A stretch of DNA of 64,000 nucleotides from the NCBI GenBank assembly GCA_013339765.2, contig CM023449.1:118424957-118488956 (forward strand). Direction: 5' to 3'. Positions 1-10,814 of this stretch are shown here, in pieces. The notes below the pieces were generated by a model. That model searched no databases, was not told where the DNA came from, and saw only the letters and a program-made list of their open reading frames with translations. The DNA comes from Haemaphysalis longicornis. Taxonomy: Eukaryota; Arthropoda; Arachnida; Ixodida; Ixodidae. A program made the position numbers and the translations under genes. Every line of letters starts with the position of its first letter. Position 1 is the first letter of the stretch.

Positions 1-498
1 ATGAAGTTAGTAGCCTGGCACAATAAAACAAACTGCGGAATTTTGAAGTCATTTAATCTTACGGAAGCGTTTTTGTAAAGCAGCCATGAACGAATAAAAT
101 TTGCACTGTTTGAATTGTATAACTAATTCGTTTTAAAAGTAACTTGCATCCATTACACCAACCTTTAATGTACCATAGTGTTGTAAGCTGCCAGAGAGTG
201 CCCCCCACGAGCCTCATCTCACTTTGGGAGGGCTGCCAATGCAATCTATTTTGTTCGAATAAAGTACTGTTATTATTATTAGAGTGGTCGGTGGTAATCA
301 CGCCAATGTCAATTATGACAACAAGCTGAGCTTCTCCTCGGATATACGGCTAATTACCTTTGTGGCTCTCGATTGCCTTGGCGGGGTGAGTCGAATATCG
401 AAGGAGTTGAAGGAACCGAATTTTCTGATGCTTGTGTTGTTTGGAATACATTTTCAAAACAAAACGTATGCTCATTGACAAGGCCAAAAATAAGTATA
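1..498. other. Left flank of the Gypsy element; possible LINE 3' tail
   Basis: I recognise no gene here. The stretch from about 190 to 285 runs into an AATAAA hexamer and a short (ATT)n tract. That resembles the 3' end of a non-LTR element, but too little remains to assign a family. The four bases TATA at 495-498 are the left target-site duplication of the LTR element that follows. Confidence 0.3.
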
Positions 499-1173
499 TA
501 TTGCCGCGAACCATGTATGGCATTGTTTATTTATTGTTTGTATTTGCTGCCGCGCCACGCCCGGCTGTGTTATCTGTGTTGCAAGCAAAGCGCGTCTTGC
601 ATTCTAGATTTTTATGCCGCACGGGCTCTCACATTCAGATAACCAGACTGTTTCGCCCTAACGTCGCTAGCCCAGAATAATCTCCTGTGACCTATTCTGT
701 TCTGGATGTGACACGACGGTTATAGAAACACTTGCACCGAAAGATAAAAGCCTGTAGAGCAGACGCTGCGGCATTAGGTACCACGACACTCGTCTGCGCA
801 AGTCACTTTGTTTACCGCTGCTTCGCCGCCTCTGTATTCTTTTGAGTTGTTAGGGGAGCACAAATTCGCTCCAATAAACTTGATTGATCGTGGGGTTTAA
901 AGCGCCGACGCAACGCAGGCGATGAGGCGCGCCGTAGTGGAGGGCGCCGGATTAATTTTGACCACCTGGGGATCTTTATCGTGCGCCGAAATCTCGTACA
1001 CACTGGCGTTTTTGCTTTTCGCCTCCACCAGAAAAGCGGCCGCCGCGGCCGGGAATCGAACCCGCGACCTCGTGCTCAGCAGCGCAACGCCTTAGCCACT
1101 GAGCCACCGCGGCGGGTGCTCCAATAAACTTGTTTCTCCTGCAAGACAACTGCGTCGTCTTTGGCTTCGTGTT
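499..1173 (+). repeat. 5' LTR, split by a SINE insertion
   Basis: Homologous to 6298-6719. Without the SINE and its duplicated target site the LTR is about 425 bp, matching the 3' copy. A GATAAAAG block near 739-750 is a plausible TATA-like box. An AATAAA poly(A) signal lies at 873-878, and the SINE's target-site duplication repeats it at 1123-1128. The LTR ends near 1173. A TGGGG that could start the primer-binding site begins at 1177, but I cannot match it to a tRNA with confidence. Confidence 0.88.
883..1117 (-). mobile_element. tRNA-derived SINE, Ruka-like, inserted in the 5' LTR
   Basis: On the minus strand this starts with a tRNA-like pol III promoter. The A box reads TGGCTCAGTGG (complement of 1097-1107) and the B box GGTTCGATTCC lies within the complement of 1051-1063. 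A unique body follows, with the GGTGGTCAAAATTAATCC motif near 950-970. The 3' end lies near 883, after a short A-rich stretch. Perfect 15-bp target-site duplications flank it, at 868-882 and 1118-1132. It shares head and body with the element at 14680. As I recall it, the family is Ruka, described from ixodid ticks. The insertion postdates the LTR element. It is a SINE and not a tRNA gene, because no tRNA fold is complete. Confidence 0.88.
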
Positions 1174-1195
1174 GTCTGGGGCAGGTGCTGGGTAC

Positions 1196-2421
1196 ATGCA
1201 CCCTAAGCCCTCGTCAAGCCGAGAAGCAAGCCCGACTCGTGTGAGCCGCCGACCTCAAGGTCTACAGCCAGAGTTTGGACTGCTTCCTGATAAAGTGAAA
1301 AAAGAAGACGTCGTGAAAACCACTATGACCAACGCAAGCACCATGACCATCGCTCCCAGTCCTGCGCTCGTTCTTCGGGAACCCAGAGAGCCCCCATCAT
1401 TCCATGGGCCACCTTTGGAGAACACCGAAGACTGGTTGGAGCAAGTCGAACGGGTCGGTCTGTTCAATCGATGGGACGACGCGGAGACACTGAGGCAAGT
1501 GTTCTTCTACCTTGAGGATTCAGCAAGGATCTGGTTCAAAAACCATGAGAGCTCTCTAGAGTCTTGGAACGATTTCCGAACGCAATTTTTAACGACGTTC
1601 ATCATGGTTGTGCGAAAAGAGGGGGTCGAAGTCTTGGTGCAGGCCCTAACACCCTAACGAAAGTGTGTTCGTCGAAAAGATGAAGAGGCTCGTCAGGCGT
1701 GCTAACCCTTCTATGGCGGAAGAAAAGAAGTTACGCTTCTTAATTCGCGGTGTGGAGGAATTGTTTGCTGGACTTGTCCGCAACCCGCCAAAAAACCGTC
1801 GCCGAATTTGGGACCGAAGCCAGCACAATTGAGAAGGCTCTTGAAATGCGTACTAAGCAGTATGACCGCACTTTTGTTGGCGCGGCCAATGCGAACTACG
1901 TTGACAGCATGCGGATTCCGACAGACAGCCTACGTGAGACTATCCGCGCAATAGTGAGGGAGGAGCTGCGGAAACTTCTCCCCACGCCACCGCAGCCGCA
2001 AGTCGCTTCCCTTACCGATGTGATTAGAGAAGAAGTACAGCAAGCGCTGGGAACCTCAACGACGTCAGCAGCACCTCGCGAGCCGCAAGCCATGTCCTAC
2101 GCGGCTGCTGTTCGCCGGCCTCGCCCACCTGCGCCCTACCGTCACGACGCTCCGTACCGTCGCCCCCTGACGCCGGCGCGACTACCTGCGGTGCAAACTC
2201 CCGCCCCAAGGAAGGCCGAGGTGTGGCGAACGCCCGATAATTGTCCGCTGTGCTACCACTGCGGAGAGGCCGACCACATCTACCGTCGCTGCCCCTACAA
2301 GAGGCTCGGTTTGCAAGGCGTCTCCGTCGACGCACCACGACCCCGATCCGGCCAGCACCCTACTGAGATCGAGGACTACCTGTCCAACACCAACCGAGGA
2401 CCAGCCCGATTCAACCGTTAG
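1196..2421 (+). pseudogene. gag: Gypsy gag, frameshifted
   Basis: The frame opens at an ATG at 1196 and runs to a stop at about 1655. It then continues in another frame from about 1750 to 2421, so at least one frameshift near 1640-1690 breaks the gene. The first part has a capsid-like (retrotransposon gag) segment with aromatic residues around WFKNHE and SWNDF. The second part ends in a basic, proline-rich tail and one CCHC zinc knuckle at 2251-2292 (spacing C-x2-C-x4-H-x4-C), the usual nucleic-acid-binding motif of nucleocapsid. In a living element Gag would form the cytoplasmic particle that packages the RNA. The stop at 2419-2421 is followed by an 18-C homopolymer. Confidence 0.85.
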
Positions 2422-2427
2422 ACGTCG

Positions 2428-2445
2428 CCCCCCCCCCCCCCCCCC
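2428..2445 (+). repeat. C(18) homopolymer at the gag-pol junction
   Basis: Eighteen consecutive C residues lie just after the gag stop. They are followed by three copies of an ACCGCCGTAGC-like unit around 2460-2488. The length is probably unstable in both genome and reads, so the gag-pol frame relationship cannot be trusted across it. Confidence 0.9.
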
Positions 2446-2516
2446 GTATCGGTCTCCGAACCGCCGTAGCACCGCCGTAGCACCGCCGACTTCTCACATG
2501 GAAGGTCCCCCAGCTC

Positions 2517-3401
2517 ATGCGGGGGAAACTAAAAGCAGCACCTTCTGGAGGTGCAGTTGCACAACGGCGAAAAAACGAAAACCCTCCAAGGACGCTTGGC
2601 CGCACCGAACACCGTACCCGAAGCCCGAAGACCCGATCTAACCCGGACGTGACTCCCGAACATAACGGCAACGACACGACGCGACACGTACCCGAAATGA
2701 CCCAACCTGCCACTGATAAGACGACGACCGCGACGCACAGTGCCCGAGCGTCAACAAGCAAAAGCCGAGATACGACGCCACGACGCACCCGGAACTCGAA
2801 GAAGGCAGCGTCCGACGTTGAGCTGTCCGTCGACGGCTTCGAAGTAGTCGCCCTCATTGACACGGGAGCCGACTACTCAGTCATGAGCGGGCCATTTGCG
2901 TCTAAGCTGAAGAAAGTTATTACCAGGTGGGACGGTCCGCACATACGCACAGCAGGAGGACAACTCGTGACGCCAAGTGGAACGTGCACATCGCGCGTCA
3001 CCATATACGGCACAATGTACCCTGCGGCGTTCGTCGTTATGTCTAACTGCTCCCGCGACGTAATTCTCGGAATGAACTTTTTGACGGACAACGGTGCAAT
3101 AATTGATCTACAGACCAAGTCCATAACTTTTTCCTCCGATCACTGCATGACGCCGCAATCGAACCCCGAACACCATGCAGCTGTAAGGATCGCCGATGAT
3201 AACGTCACCCTGCCACCCCGCGCAAGCTTGATGATCACCGTCTACTGTGAAGGTGCTGCTCCCGACGTCGACGCTATCGTGGAGAGTGACCGAAGGTTGC
3301 TTCTTGACCGCGGTGTCTCCGTCGCAAGAGGCATTACGCGCTTTACGCACCGGCAATCCCAAGTTTTGTCACTAATTTCAGCGAGGAATACCAGCATTTG
3401 A
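2517..3401 (+). pseudogene. pol: Gypsy pol, protease segment
   Basis: An open stretch of 294 codons starting at a non-diagnostic ATG. It begins with a low-complexity basic linker and continues into a retropepsin-type aspartic protease. The catalytic triad DTGA starts at 2859, and the second hallmark (ILGMNFL, ahead of the C-terminal strand) lies near 3060-3083. The family's role is to cleave Gag-Pol inside the particle. After 3330 the frame departs from the expected linker and ends at 3401. The RT segment continues in a different frame, so there is a frameshift between protease and RT. The same linker region recurs in the minus-strand Gypsy scrap at 43337-43585. Confidence 0.87.
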
Positions 3402-5035
3402 ACAGGGGTGGTGCAATTGCGATCCTCGAAGAAACGCAAGAAGCAAGTGACGTGATTGCGGTGGCTGACTTTGAACGCGCACCTGAAGATACCTTCAAGC
3501 TTCCGAATCCCTTCGACGTTAATCCGGCGTTGCCGCAAGAAGAACGGAAGAAATTATTGTATTTGCTGCGTCGCTACATAGAGTGCTTTTCATCGAACAC
3601 AAAACTACGTCAGACACCTCTAGCGAAGCACGGAATATTAACCGAAGATGGAGCCCGACCTACCCGACAGTCACCGTACCGCGTCTCTTCACACGAGCGG
3701 GAAGCCATTCGGACTCAAGTTGACGACATGCTCAGCGACGACATTATACAGCCATAGAAAAGCCCCTGGGGTGCACCGGTCGTACTTGTGAAGAAAAAAG
3801 ACGGCACATTAAGGTTTTGCGTTGACTACCGGCGACTGAACAAAATTACCTAAAAGGACGTGTACCCCCTCCCCCGAATCGACGACGCCCTCGACCACCT
3901 CTGCCACGCGAAGTACTCATCCATGGATCTGAAGACCGGCTACTGGCAAATTGAAGTGGACGATAGAGACCGAGAGAAGACTGCATTTATTACCCCGGAC
4001 GGCCTATACGAGTTCAAGGTGGTGTCGTTTGGGTTGTGGACGGCGCCAGCAATGTTTCAACGAGTCATGGACACGGTGCTAGCTGGCCTGAAGTGGCACA
4101 CCGGCCTCGTATACCTCGACGATGTTGTGGTATTCTCCCGTACTTTCGATGAACACCTTGCAAGGTTGCAGTCTGTATTCGAGGTCATCCGTACGTCGGG
4201 GTAACGCTAAAGCCTGAAAAGTGGCGCTTTGCGTACGAGGAACCCAAGTTTCTGGGCCATGTCCTCAACGCCGCGGGAGTCCGGCCTGACGCGGCGAAAA
4301 CTTCCGCCATAGCAAACTTCCCAAGACCAAAAGATAAGAAGGGCGTGCAGAGATTTCTTGGACTGTGGCCATACTACAGGCGCTTTGTAGCGAATTTCGC
4401 CCCGCATTGCAGAGCCACTCATCCGCTTGACGAAAGATAACACCCCTTTCAGCTTGGAAAATGCCCATAAAACAGCATTCTGCGAGCCGCAAGACTGCCT
4501 GCAAAGCCCGCCTGTGCTCGCGTATTTCGACGAAAACGCGGAAACGAAAATGCACACGGACGCCAGTGATATAGGTTTGGATGCCGTCTTCGTACAAAAG
4601 CAAAGCGGGTGCGAAAAAGTAATTGCGTATGCCAGCCGTGGTCGGTCCAAGGAAGAAAGAAATTACTCAGCCTCTGAGAAAGAGTGCCTCGCGATTATAT
4701 GGGCAATTTTGAAATTTCGCCGATACGTGTATGGAAGACCGTTCAAGGTTGTGACAGACCACCATGCGCTGTGTTGGCCCGCGAATTTGAAGGACCCCTC
4801 TGGTCGTCTTGGTAGGTAGAGCTTGCGCCTGCAAGAATTCGATGTTGCAGTAGTCTATAAATCCGGGAGGAAACACTCCGACGCCGACTGCCTGTCCCGC
4901 GCCCCCGTCGACCCACCACCACAAGACTCCCATGAAGACAGCGCGTTCTTCGGAGTCGTTACTGAGAGCGATCTAGCCGCCCAACAGCGTGCCGACCCCG
5001 AGTTACGCGGCATAATCGACTACTTGGAAGGATGA
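3398..5035 (+). pseudogene. pol: Gypsy pol, RT and RNase H segment
   Basis: Reverse transcriptase and RNase H are recognisable throughout but broken. RT motifs in order are the FCVDYRRLN block near 3822, the SSMDLKTGYWQI block near 3920-3950, and the catalytic YLDD at 4112-4123. RNase H follows with HTDAS near 4554 and a DHHAL block near 4759. The tail has HSDADCLSR near 4875. Lesions are a TAG at 3755-3757, a TAA at 3851-3853, frameshifts near 4201 and again between 4260 and 4430, and a TAG at 4817-4819 where the family has tryptophan. The gene is dead. In a live element it makes cDNA from the RNA template and removes the RNA strand. Confidence 0.9.
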
Positions 5036-5094
5036 AACGTCGTCGTGCCCAGGGCCTTTAAACGCAACTTACCTGCATTCAGCCTGAAACCTCC

Positions 5095-6221
5095 GTGCTC
5101 GTGAAGAAGAATGTCAGCCCCGGAGCGAGAGCGAATTACCTTCTGGTGATCCCAGCAGATCTTCGTGACGAAATTTTGGAAGCGTGCCACGACGACCCGT
5201 CTTCCGGACATCTCGGCACAGCTCGCACAATTCGGAAAATCAAGATGAAGTACTACTGGCTCCGCCTTGCATCCGACGTCCCCCACTGCCGTGACTGCCA
5301 GCGACGAAAAATGCCGCCGACAAGACCAGCCGGCTTTCTGCAACCGATCGCCGTCCCATCGAGGCCCTTTCAACAGATTTAAATGGACCTTCTGAGCCCC
5401 TTCCCTACGTCATAATCACAGAAGAAGTGGATTGTTGTAGCGACAGACTACATGACACGCTACGCAGAGACCGCCGCTCTTCCGAGTGGGACTGCACAAG
5501 AAGTCGCAAAGTTCTTCATAAACCAAGTTGTGCTGCGACATGGAGCCCCTGAAGTCCTAATCACGGACCGCAGAACGGCCTTCACTGCGGAGCTTATGCA
5601 AGGAATCTTACGCTACAGCAACACGGATCACCGAAGAACGACGGCGTACAAACCCCAAACGAACGGACTAACGGAACGTCTGAACAAGACGATCGCTGAT
5701 ATGCTGTCAATGTACGTCGACGTTGAACAAGGACTCGCGACGAAGTGCTCCAGTATGTCACGTTTGCGTACATCGGCTATCCAGGAAACTAAGCAAATGA
5801 CGCCGTTCGAGCTTGTCTACGGAAGACTTCCGACTACAATGCTTGACGCCGTGCTTCCGCATGTAGAAGACGACTACCTCAACTCCGACGTCCAAGGATA
5901 CCTTCAGCGTGCGGAGGAGGCCCGCCAGCTAGCTCGAGTTCGTAGAACAGACCAGCAGCTGGTGAATGCTGGGCGCTACAACCTCCGACGCCGATACGTC
6001 GAGTACCACCCAGAGGACCGTGTTTGGGTTGGACTCCCATCCGACGACGCGGACTGAGTGAGAAGCTTCTGCGACGGTATTTCGAACCCTACCAGATTCT
6101 ACGACGTGTCGGCCAGCTTACTTACGAGGTGATTCCCGTTGGTGGTTCCGGAACATCACGACGACGCACGCGGCCCGAAGTCGGCCACGTGGTTCGCTTG
6201 AAACCTTACTTTCCAAGATGA
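5095..6221 (+). pseudogene. pol: Gypsy pol, integrase segment
   Basis: This is the integrase part of pol. An HHCC zinc domain spans roughly 5185-5310. A DDE core follows, with an aspartate right after a TAA at 5380-5382, a second in the ITDRR block near 5563-5570, and a glutamate in the NGLTERLNK block near 5660-5685. A second in-frame stop lies near 5413. The frame shifts near 5735 and once more near 6030, after which the typical C-terminal LLRRYF-PYQILRRVGQLTYEV segment is read to 6221. The family's role is to insert the cDNA copy. I see no chromodomain. The gene is a pseudogene with at least two stops and two shifts. Confidence 0.88.
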
Positions 6222-6282
6222 CGGACTTTTTTGTTGTTTGTTCGAACTGTCTTTTATTTTAGCATCGGTTCGATGCACTTTT

Positions 6283-6297
6283 AAAGGGGGGGGGGGG
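6283..6297 (+). promoter_or_regulatory. Polypurine tract of the Gypsy element
   Basis: An AAA followed by a G homopolymer ends immediately before the 3' LTR. This is the position where plus-strand DNA synthesis is primed in LTR elements. The identification rests on position and composition. Confidence 0.8.
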
Positions 6298-6719
6298 TAA
6301 TGCCGCGAGCCATGTATGGGTTTGTTTATTTATTTTTTGTTTTTACTGCTGGGCCACGCCCGCCTGTGTTATCTGCGTTCCAAGCAAAGCACGTCTTGCA
6401 TTCTTTATTTTTATGCCGCACGGGCTATCACATTCAGATAACGAGACTGTTTCGCCCTAACGTCGCTAGCCCAGAATGATCTTCTTTGACCTACTATGTT
6501 CTGGGTGTGAATCGACGGTTCTAGAAACACTCGCACCGAAAGATAAAAGCCTGCAGAGCAGACGCCACGGCATTCGGTTCGACGACACTCGTCTGTGCAA
6601 GTCACTTTGTTGACCGCTGCTTCGCCTCTGTATTCTTTTGAGTTGTTAGGGGAGCACAAATTCGCTGCAATAAACATGTTTCTCCTGCAAGATAACTGCG
6701 TCGTCTTTGGCTTCGTGAC
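6298..6719 (+). repeat. 3' LTR of the Gypsy element
   Basis: About 422 bp, homologous to 499-1173 without the SINE. It keeps the GATAAAAG block near 6540 and an AATAAA signal at 6669-6674. The right target-site duplication, TATA, is at 6720-6723. Confidence 0.9.
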
Positions 6720-6723
6720 TATA

Positions 6724-7540
6724 TCTATCTTTAATCATCACCGGTAGCAATCACTCTGAGTCATCGTCTGCGTTGACGCTACCTTGAGTAATCTCCAGGC
6801 CGAATAAGCGGATCTCCTCCACCTATTCGACACTATTCACGGCTCAGTGTCTTGTGCAGTGCTGCTACAATATGTTCCACTCCACGTGTCACGGTACGTT
6901 AACAGGAAACAGGGTGCTTTTCATAATCCGAAATATCTGCGTGGATTCTGACCTATCTTCTGATTGCAGTGCACGTAAAACCGGTACTTTTAATACTTAG
7001 ATATATTTATTAATTCCCCGTCTCTGTTTCGCAAGCATGTCCGGAAGCTTGTCATGCCATAACTTTAGCTTTTCATTCTTGTATTCATGACCTACGACTG
7101 GCTTTTATGCTGTGGTTTCGGCGTGAAGCGCGAGAAAAACAATCCTTTTTCCTTCTTTCTTATTTGCTTTTTTTAGTTTCTTGTATCCTTACAAGTATAC
7201 ACTCTTTCTATGCTGTTCATCTCAAGTGGAAGACATCTTGTAATATCACTCCATTTTTATTACGGCTTACATTATTCGATTTGCATATTTCTTTTGCCAG
7301 TATGTGTGCATGCGCGATGGCCGTTCGCGTGCATTGCCTCATTTCCATAGAAACTGCAATTTGTGTGTGTGTGTGGGGGGGGGGGGGGCTATTCGTTCAG
7401 TGGAACCAATGCTATTTTTTGTGAGATGTGCAGCCCTAGCGTGACCCGTTTTCCTTTTGGTTTTTAGTGTAATACCAGTTACACTTATAGTGGATGATGA
7501 AGTACAGCCGTTTCGAGTAAACACTGATTAAACTATTCGG
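6724..7540. other. No gene recognised; TG and G-run microsatellite
   Basis: Unremarkable AT-leaning DNA with no coding signature. A (TG)n tract directly followed by about 15 G lies at 7362-7388. Confidence 0.5.
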
Positions 7541-8548
7541 CAGTTTTAGAATAGATGAAGCCGGCTCTGAGGGTCCCGAAAACGTTAGGGGAACCCAACT
7601 GCACGGCACTCGCGCGCGGCGAGTTTTAGAAGGGGGGCCCCCAACAGCCCGCAGTCGGCTTGCGTTGCTCGAGTCGGCTCGGGTGATGGGAACTTTAGGG
7701 TTAGCATCGTGGCGAATACTTCACCGTCGCTAACTGTGCAACTGCGAATGACAATCCGTAAAACAAATTTTCACTACACTGTGATCCCTTTCTCGAATGT
7801 GGAATTTTATTTCAGCTATAATTGCCGTTTGAGCGACCGAGGACGAAGACATCTGCCGTAGCCGTCTCGATGCTTCCCCGCAGGTAGCGCCATCTTTTGA
7901 TCACTCGGCGCACCACGCGCCCCAGTGCCAGTAGCGCCACCCACCAAACCACCGCGGCCAGTCAGCGTAGGCTTAGCACCGCGGCCGATATCTGATCCTC
8001 GCTTTTAAAATCAGCTCTGATAATATTCCCTAGCACAATTTTTGACCACACTAACAGCTACTTTCTCGCATGTGGAACTTACTTTTAGCGATTACATTGA
8101 TTGAAACCGTGGCGACAAGCTATTGCTACCGTGTTCTGCGCCGGTTCGAGGCAGTTGGTGGGCCGAGTGGGCAAGTGCGGCCGGCGTGTGCACGGACTGT
8201 TTCCGAAGGCAGAAAACGCTTCACGATTGCCTGCTTTACCCATTTATTGCGAATGACTAGCGAAATCTACAAATTGAGCTCAGCGATCGTCTTAGTTGAT
8301 CGGGTGGATCGAGAAACGAGCCGCAGGTTGCGCTTCAGCCGTGGTCGCGCGCAATCTCGCTGGCTGCGAGAGAGACGCAAGAACGCAAGCTCCCTCTTTG
8401 GGGGCGCCCGCTATCTGGAAAAATAGCGTGCGCGCTAAACGCAAACCCCAAACCCCAAGGATGGCTTCGGGTCTCCGCATGCGGAATACGGCGCCCCCAG
8501 CCGCTTGGGGACCCCAGAGCATTGGGGGCCCCTATTCTAAAACTCCCA
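7541..8548. mobile_element. Putative non-autonomous DNA element with AGTTTTAGAA termini
   Basis: The right end (8521-8548) reads TTGGGGGCCCCTATTCTAAAACT. Its complement matches 7542-7553 for AGTTTTAGAATAG and also 7622-7645 for AGTTTTAGAA plus a GGGGGGCCCCC block. The interior has a diverged internal repeat: about 50 bp at 7770-7818 recurs at 8040-8090, both centred on CTTTCTCG-ATGTGGAA. GC-rich ends around an AT-rich core and inverted termini suggest a MITE-like or composite element. I find no clear target-site duplication, so the exact left end and the superfamily are open. Confidence 0.5.
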
Positions 8549-10398
8549 ATTGTATATAAAAACAGTGCACACTCTTCCTCGAAAACTGCTCGCCAAGCTA
8601 CGTTTGAATAATTCGTACCTCGATGCGTATGAAAGTGTACGCTAGAGCTTCGTTTTGTCTTTCCTCAACATATATCCACAGTAATGAGCTAGAAACGTTT
8701 AGGATATTGATTCTAGTACACGACAAAGAGTGACTGGGCGTAGCCCAGTGCTCATACAATCGCATCATTTTTCGTTAGCTAGTGCGTATACTCTCACGGT
8801 AAAATATTAAAGCTGTATTTTTGCAGTAACGTGAATCATACGGCAATCATCTGCATGCTATCAACTCAAGTAAGCATGAATTATGCCTGAAACGGCCACC
8901 TTTATGCTTTTGGGCTAGTTTAATGCAGCAGTCAAAAAGAATACGCCTCCGGACAACTAGTGAGATAATGCATACTTTCTGGTATCCCATGCCCATACAC
9001 AAAGATTAGCAATCGTACAGAGAACAGGAAAAATTGCAATAACTACGCTGGACGAAACGTGTTTACACGTAATTAGTTCAGCATCCGTAAACAGCGCACC
9101 AACTCAACGCTATTTAAAAGTGAGCGGAAAATGTCTTTAAACCTTGTCCGCGTGAAGGCTAAATATCAGGCACCCTTCCGTCTAACCAGGACGATAGTTG
9201 GACGCCAATATTTCTCGTGAACAATCATCGTCGTCTTTACACGCTGGGGTGAGGAATTTTTCTGTTTAATTTCGCTTGTCCATGCACCCCTTTCAAATCC
9301 AAACCCCTACGACCATGTCGAAATGAAGCAATAGGATAAACGCCGGCTACGTAACGCGACGGACCCAGGTTCCGTTCTCGTCCCAGAAAGCGTTTTCTTT
9401 TTCTTTTTAAAGATGATAGTCTTTCTTGAGCTACCTAAAACCCACAAAGTTTGTCTCTTTGTCTGTCTGTCTCTGACTCGATTCAGCCACCCGGCCAAAG
9501 TAAAACAATGCCGGCGCAATAGTCTTATATAGTCACATCTAAATCTACCCGCCTACGTCCGGTGTAATGTTCATACCTGTCAAAATTGTACAAGAAGAAC
9601 AAGACATTGAGCAAATTAATACAGATTAATACAACAAATTAATACAGAAGTGATATTTGCAGTGTTCCTTTATAAAAAAAATCAAACATGCTTGACTATT
9701 GCGAAATTAAATACTCAACTGCAGAAAAAAAATCACTCCACTGTCGCCTGCTTTCGCCCGCGCCATTATAGCTTCTGGCGCCATTTTAAGAAATCAACCG
9801 GCCACAGTTACGAAAGGTTCCACTAGATAGGTTCCACCGTCAGCTTGCAACGCACGTGGAGTAGGGAAACGCGGTTACATAAATGCTGAAGTAGGGCGCC
9901 TGGATTAACGCGCGTCTTCGCCGTACGGCAGCGTTGGCATCGAGATACCCGGTTTGGAGCAGTGGAACGCGGGAAATTTCAAATGATTTAAGCTCACCTT
10001 TGCCGTCTTTACCTTGGGAGGAGCGCGACGCAAGAGGAACAACATGAGAGGTGAGCGGGAAAGCGAAGGCAGGCATTTACTTGGCTAAAGTCGATAAAGC
10101 CTATCATCTTTTGACGGCATTTGCGACGAAAGGAGCAGTAACGCGGCCAATTTTTTTTTTCTTTCACTTCACCCGTTTTCGTGTCACAGACACCATCAGT
10201 GAGAACACTAAAACTTTGCTTTAAAATGGGTGTGTGTATAACGGTTCCGATTAACAAAACCCAATACGTTGAAAGGGACGGAAATCACACCGCACGACTA
10301 GGCGTTCTTGGACGCGCTACATATTGTCCTCTTGTCCATCATTCATTCAGCACCTAGTAGAAAAAATTCCCTCGCACTTCCCCGAGGGGGAGAGTGTG
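8549..10398. other. No gene recognised
   Basis: I see no coding signature. Small items are three partial copies of an AAATTAATACAG-like unit at 9612-9648 and a pyrimidine-rich stretch near 9395-9407. Near 9360-9385 there is a degenerate GGTTCCGTTC that could be a decayed tRNA-SINE B box. Confidence 0.45.
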
Positions 10399-10814
10399 TA
10401 AGTGCGAATGCACGGTTGTTGATTGCGCGATTACGGTGGATATCGTGCGATTACGGTGGATATCGTGATCTTGGAGTGGAGAGGAGGCGCCCAACACCCG
10501 CAGTCACTGAGCGGAGAGAGGAGGAGGAGAGTGGCGCCCGCCGTTACGGCGAGGGCTACACGAGCGCCTTTACGTGTCGGAATGCGGAGCGCCCGCTACG
10601 CGAGCGAGAGCTCTCCCGCCCGAATTGGAGAGGAGGCGCCCAACACCCGCAGTCAGTGAGCGGAGAGAGGAGGAGGAGAGTAGCGCGCGCCCATCTCCCC
10701 CCGTTGCTAGGGAAGACAAGGAGGAAGACGGAGAGCGCGCGCACCCGCAGCTGTTGCTATGCGGACGACGGCGGCGGACGATTCAGGCTCGCTTAAGAAG
10801 TGCATTCGCACTTA
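10399..10814. mobile_element. 416-bp non-autonomous element with 15-bp perfect TIRs
   Basis: TAAGTGCGAATGCAC at 10399-10413 is the exact reverse complement of 10800-10814. The interior is purine- and GC-rich with two internal duplications. One is a doubled GCGATTACGGTGGATATCGT near 10427-10465. The other is a block of about 70 bp (GGAGAGGAGGCGCCCAACAC and onward) at 10478-10548, repeated at 10625-10690. The open frames across it follow the repeat composition and look like no known protein. No target-site duplication is obvious, so the superfamily is not assigned. Confidence 0.6.

Larger units (their letters stand above)
499..6719 (+). mobile_element. Degenerate full-length Ty3/Gypsy LTR retrotransposon
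   Basis: Two related terminal repeats (499 to about 1173, and 6298-6719) enclose gag, protease, reverse transcriptase, RNase H and integrase in the Ty3/Gypsy order. A polypurine tract (AAA then 15 G) sits immediately before the 3' LTR. The candidate target-site duplication is 4 bp, TATA at 495-498 and 6720-6723. Aligned by eye, the LTRs differ at about 38 of about 420 positions plus one 3-bp indel, so this is an old insertion. The coding part carries several in-frame stops and frameshifts and cannot make a full polyprotein. The 5' LTR is further interrupted by a SINE. I am sure of the superfamily but not of a named family. Confidence 0.93.

Noticed and set aside
1040..1120. A tRNA gene on the minus strand
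   Set aside because: Only A and B boxes are preserved; it is followed by the SINE body and flanked by target duplications, so it is the head of a SINE. The same applies at 14680.
10308..10796. A 162-codon gene
   Set aside because: It lies across a repeat with perfect inverted ends and duplicated purine-rich blocks; the frame follows the repeat.
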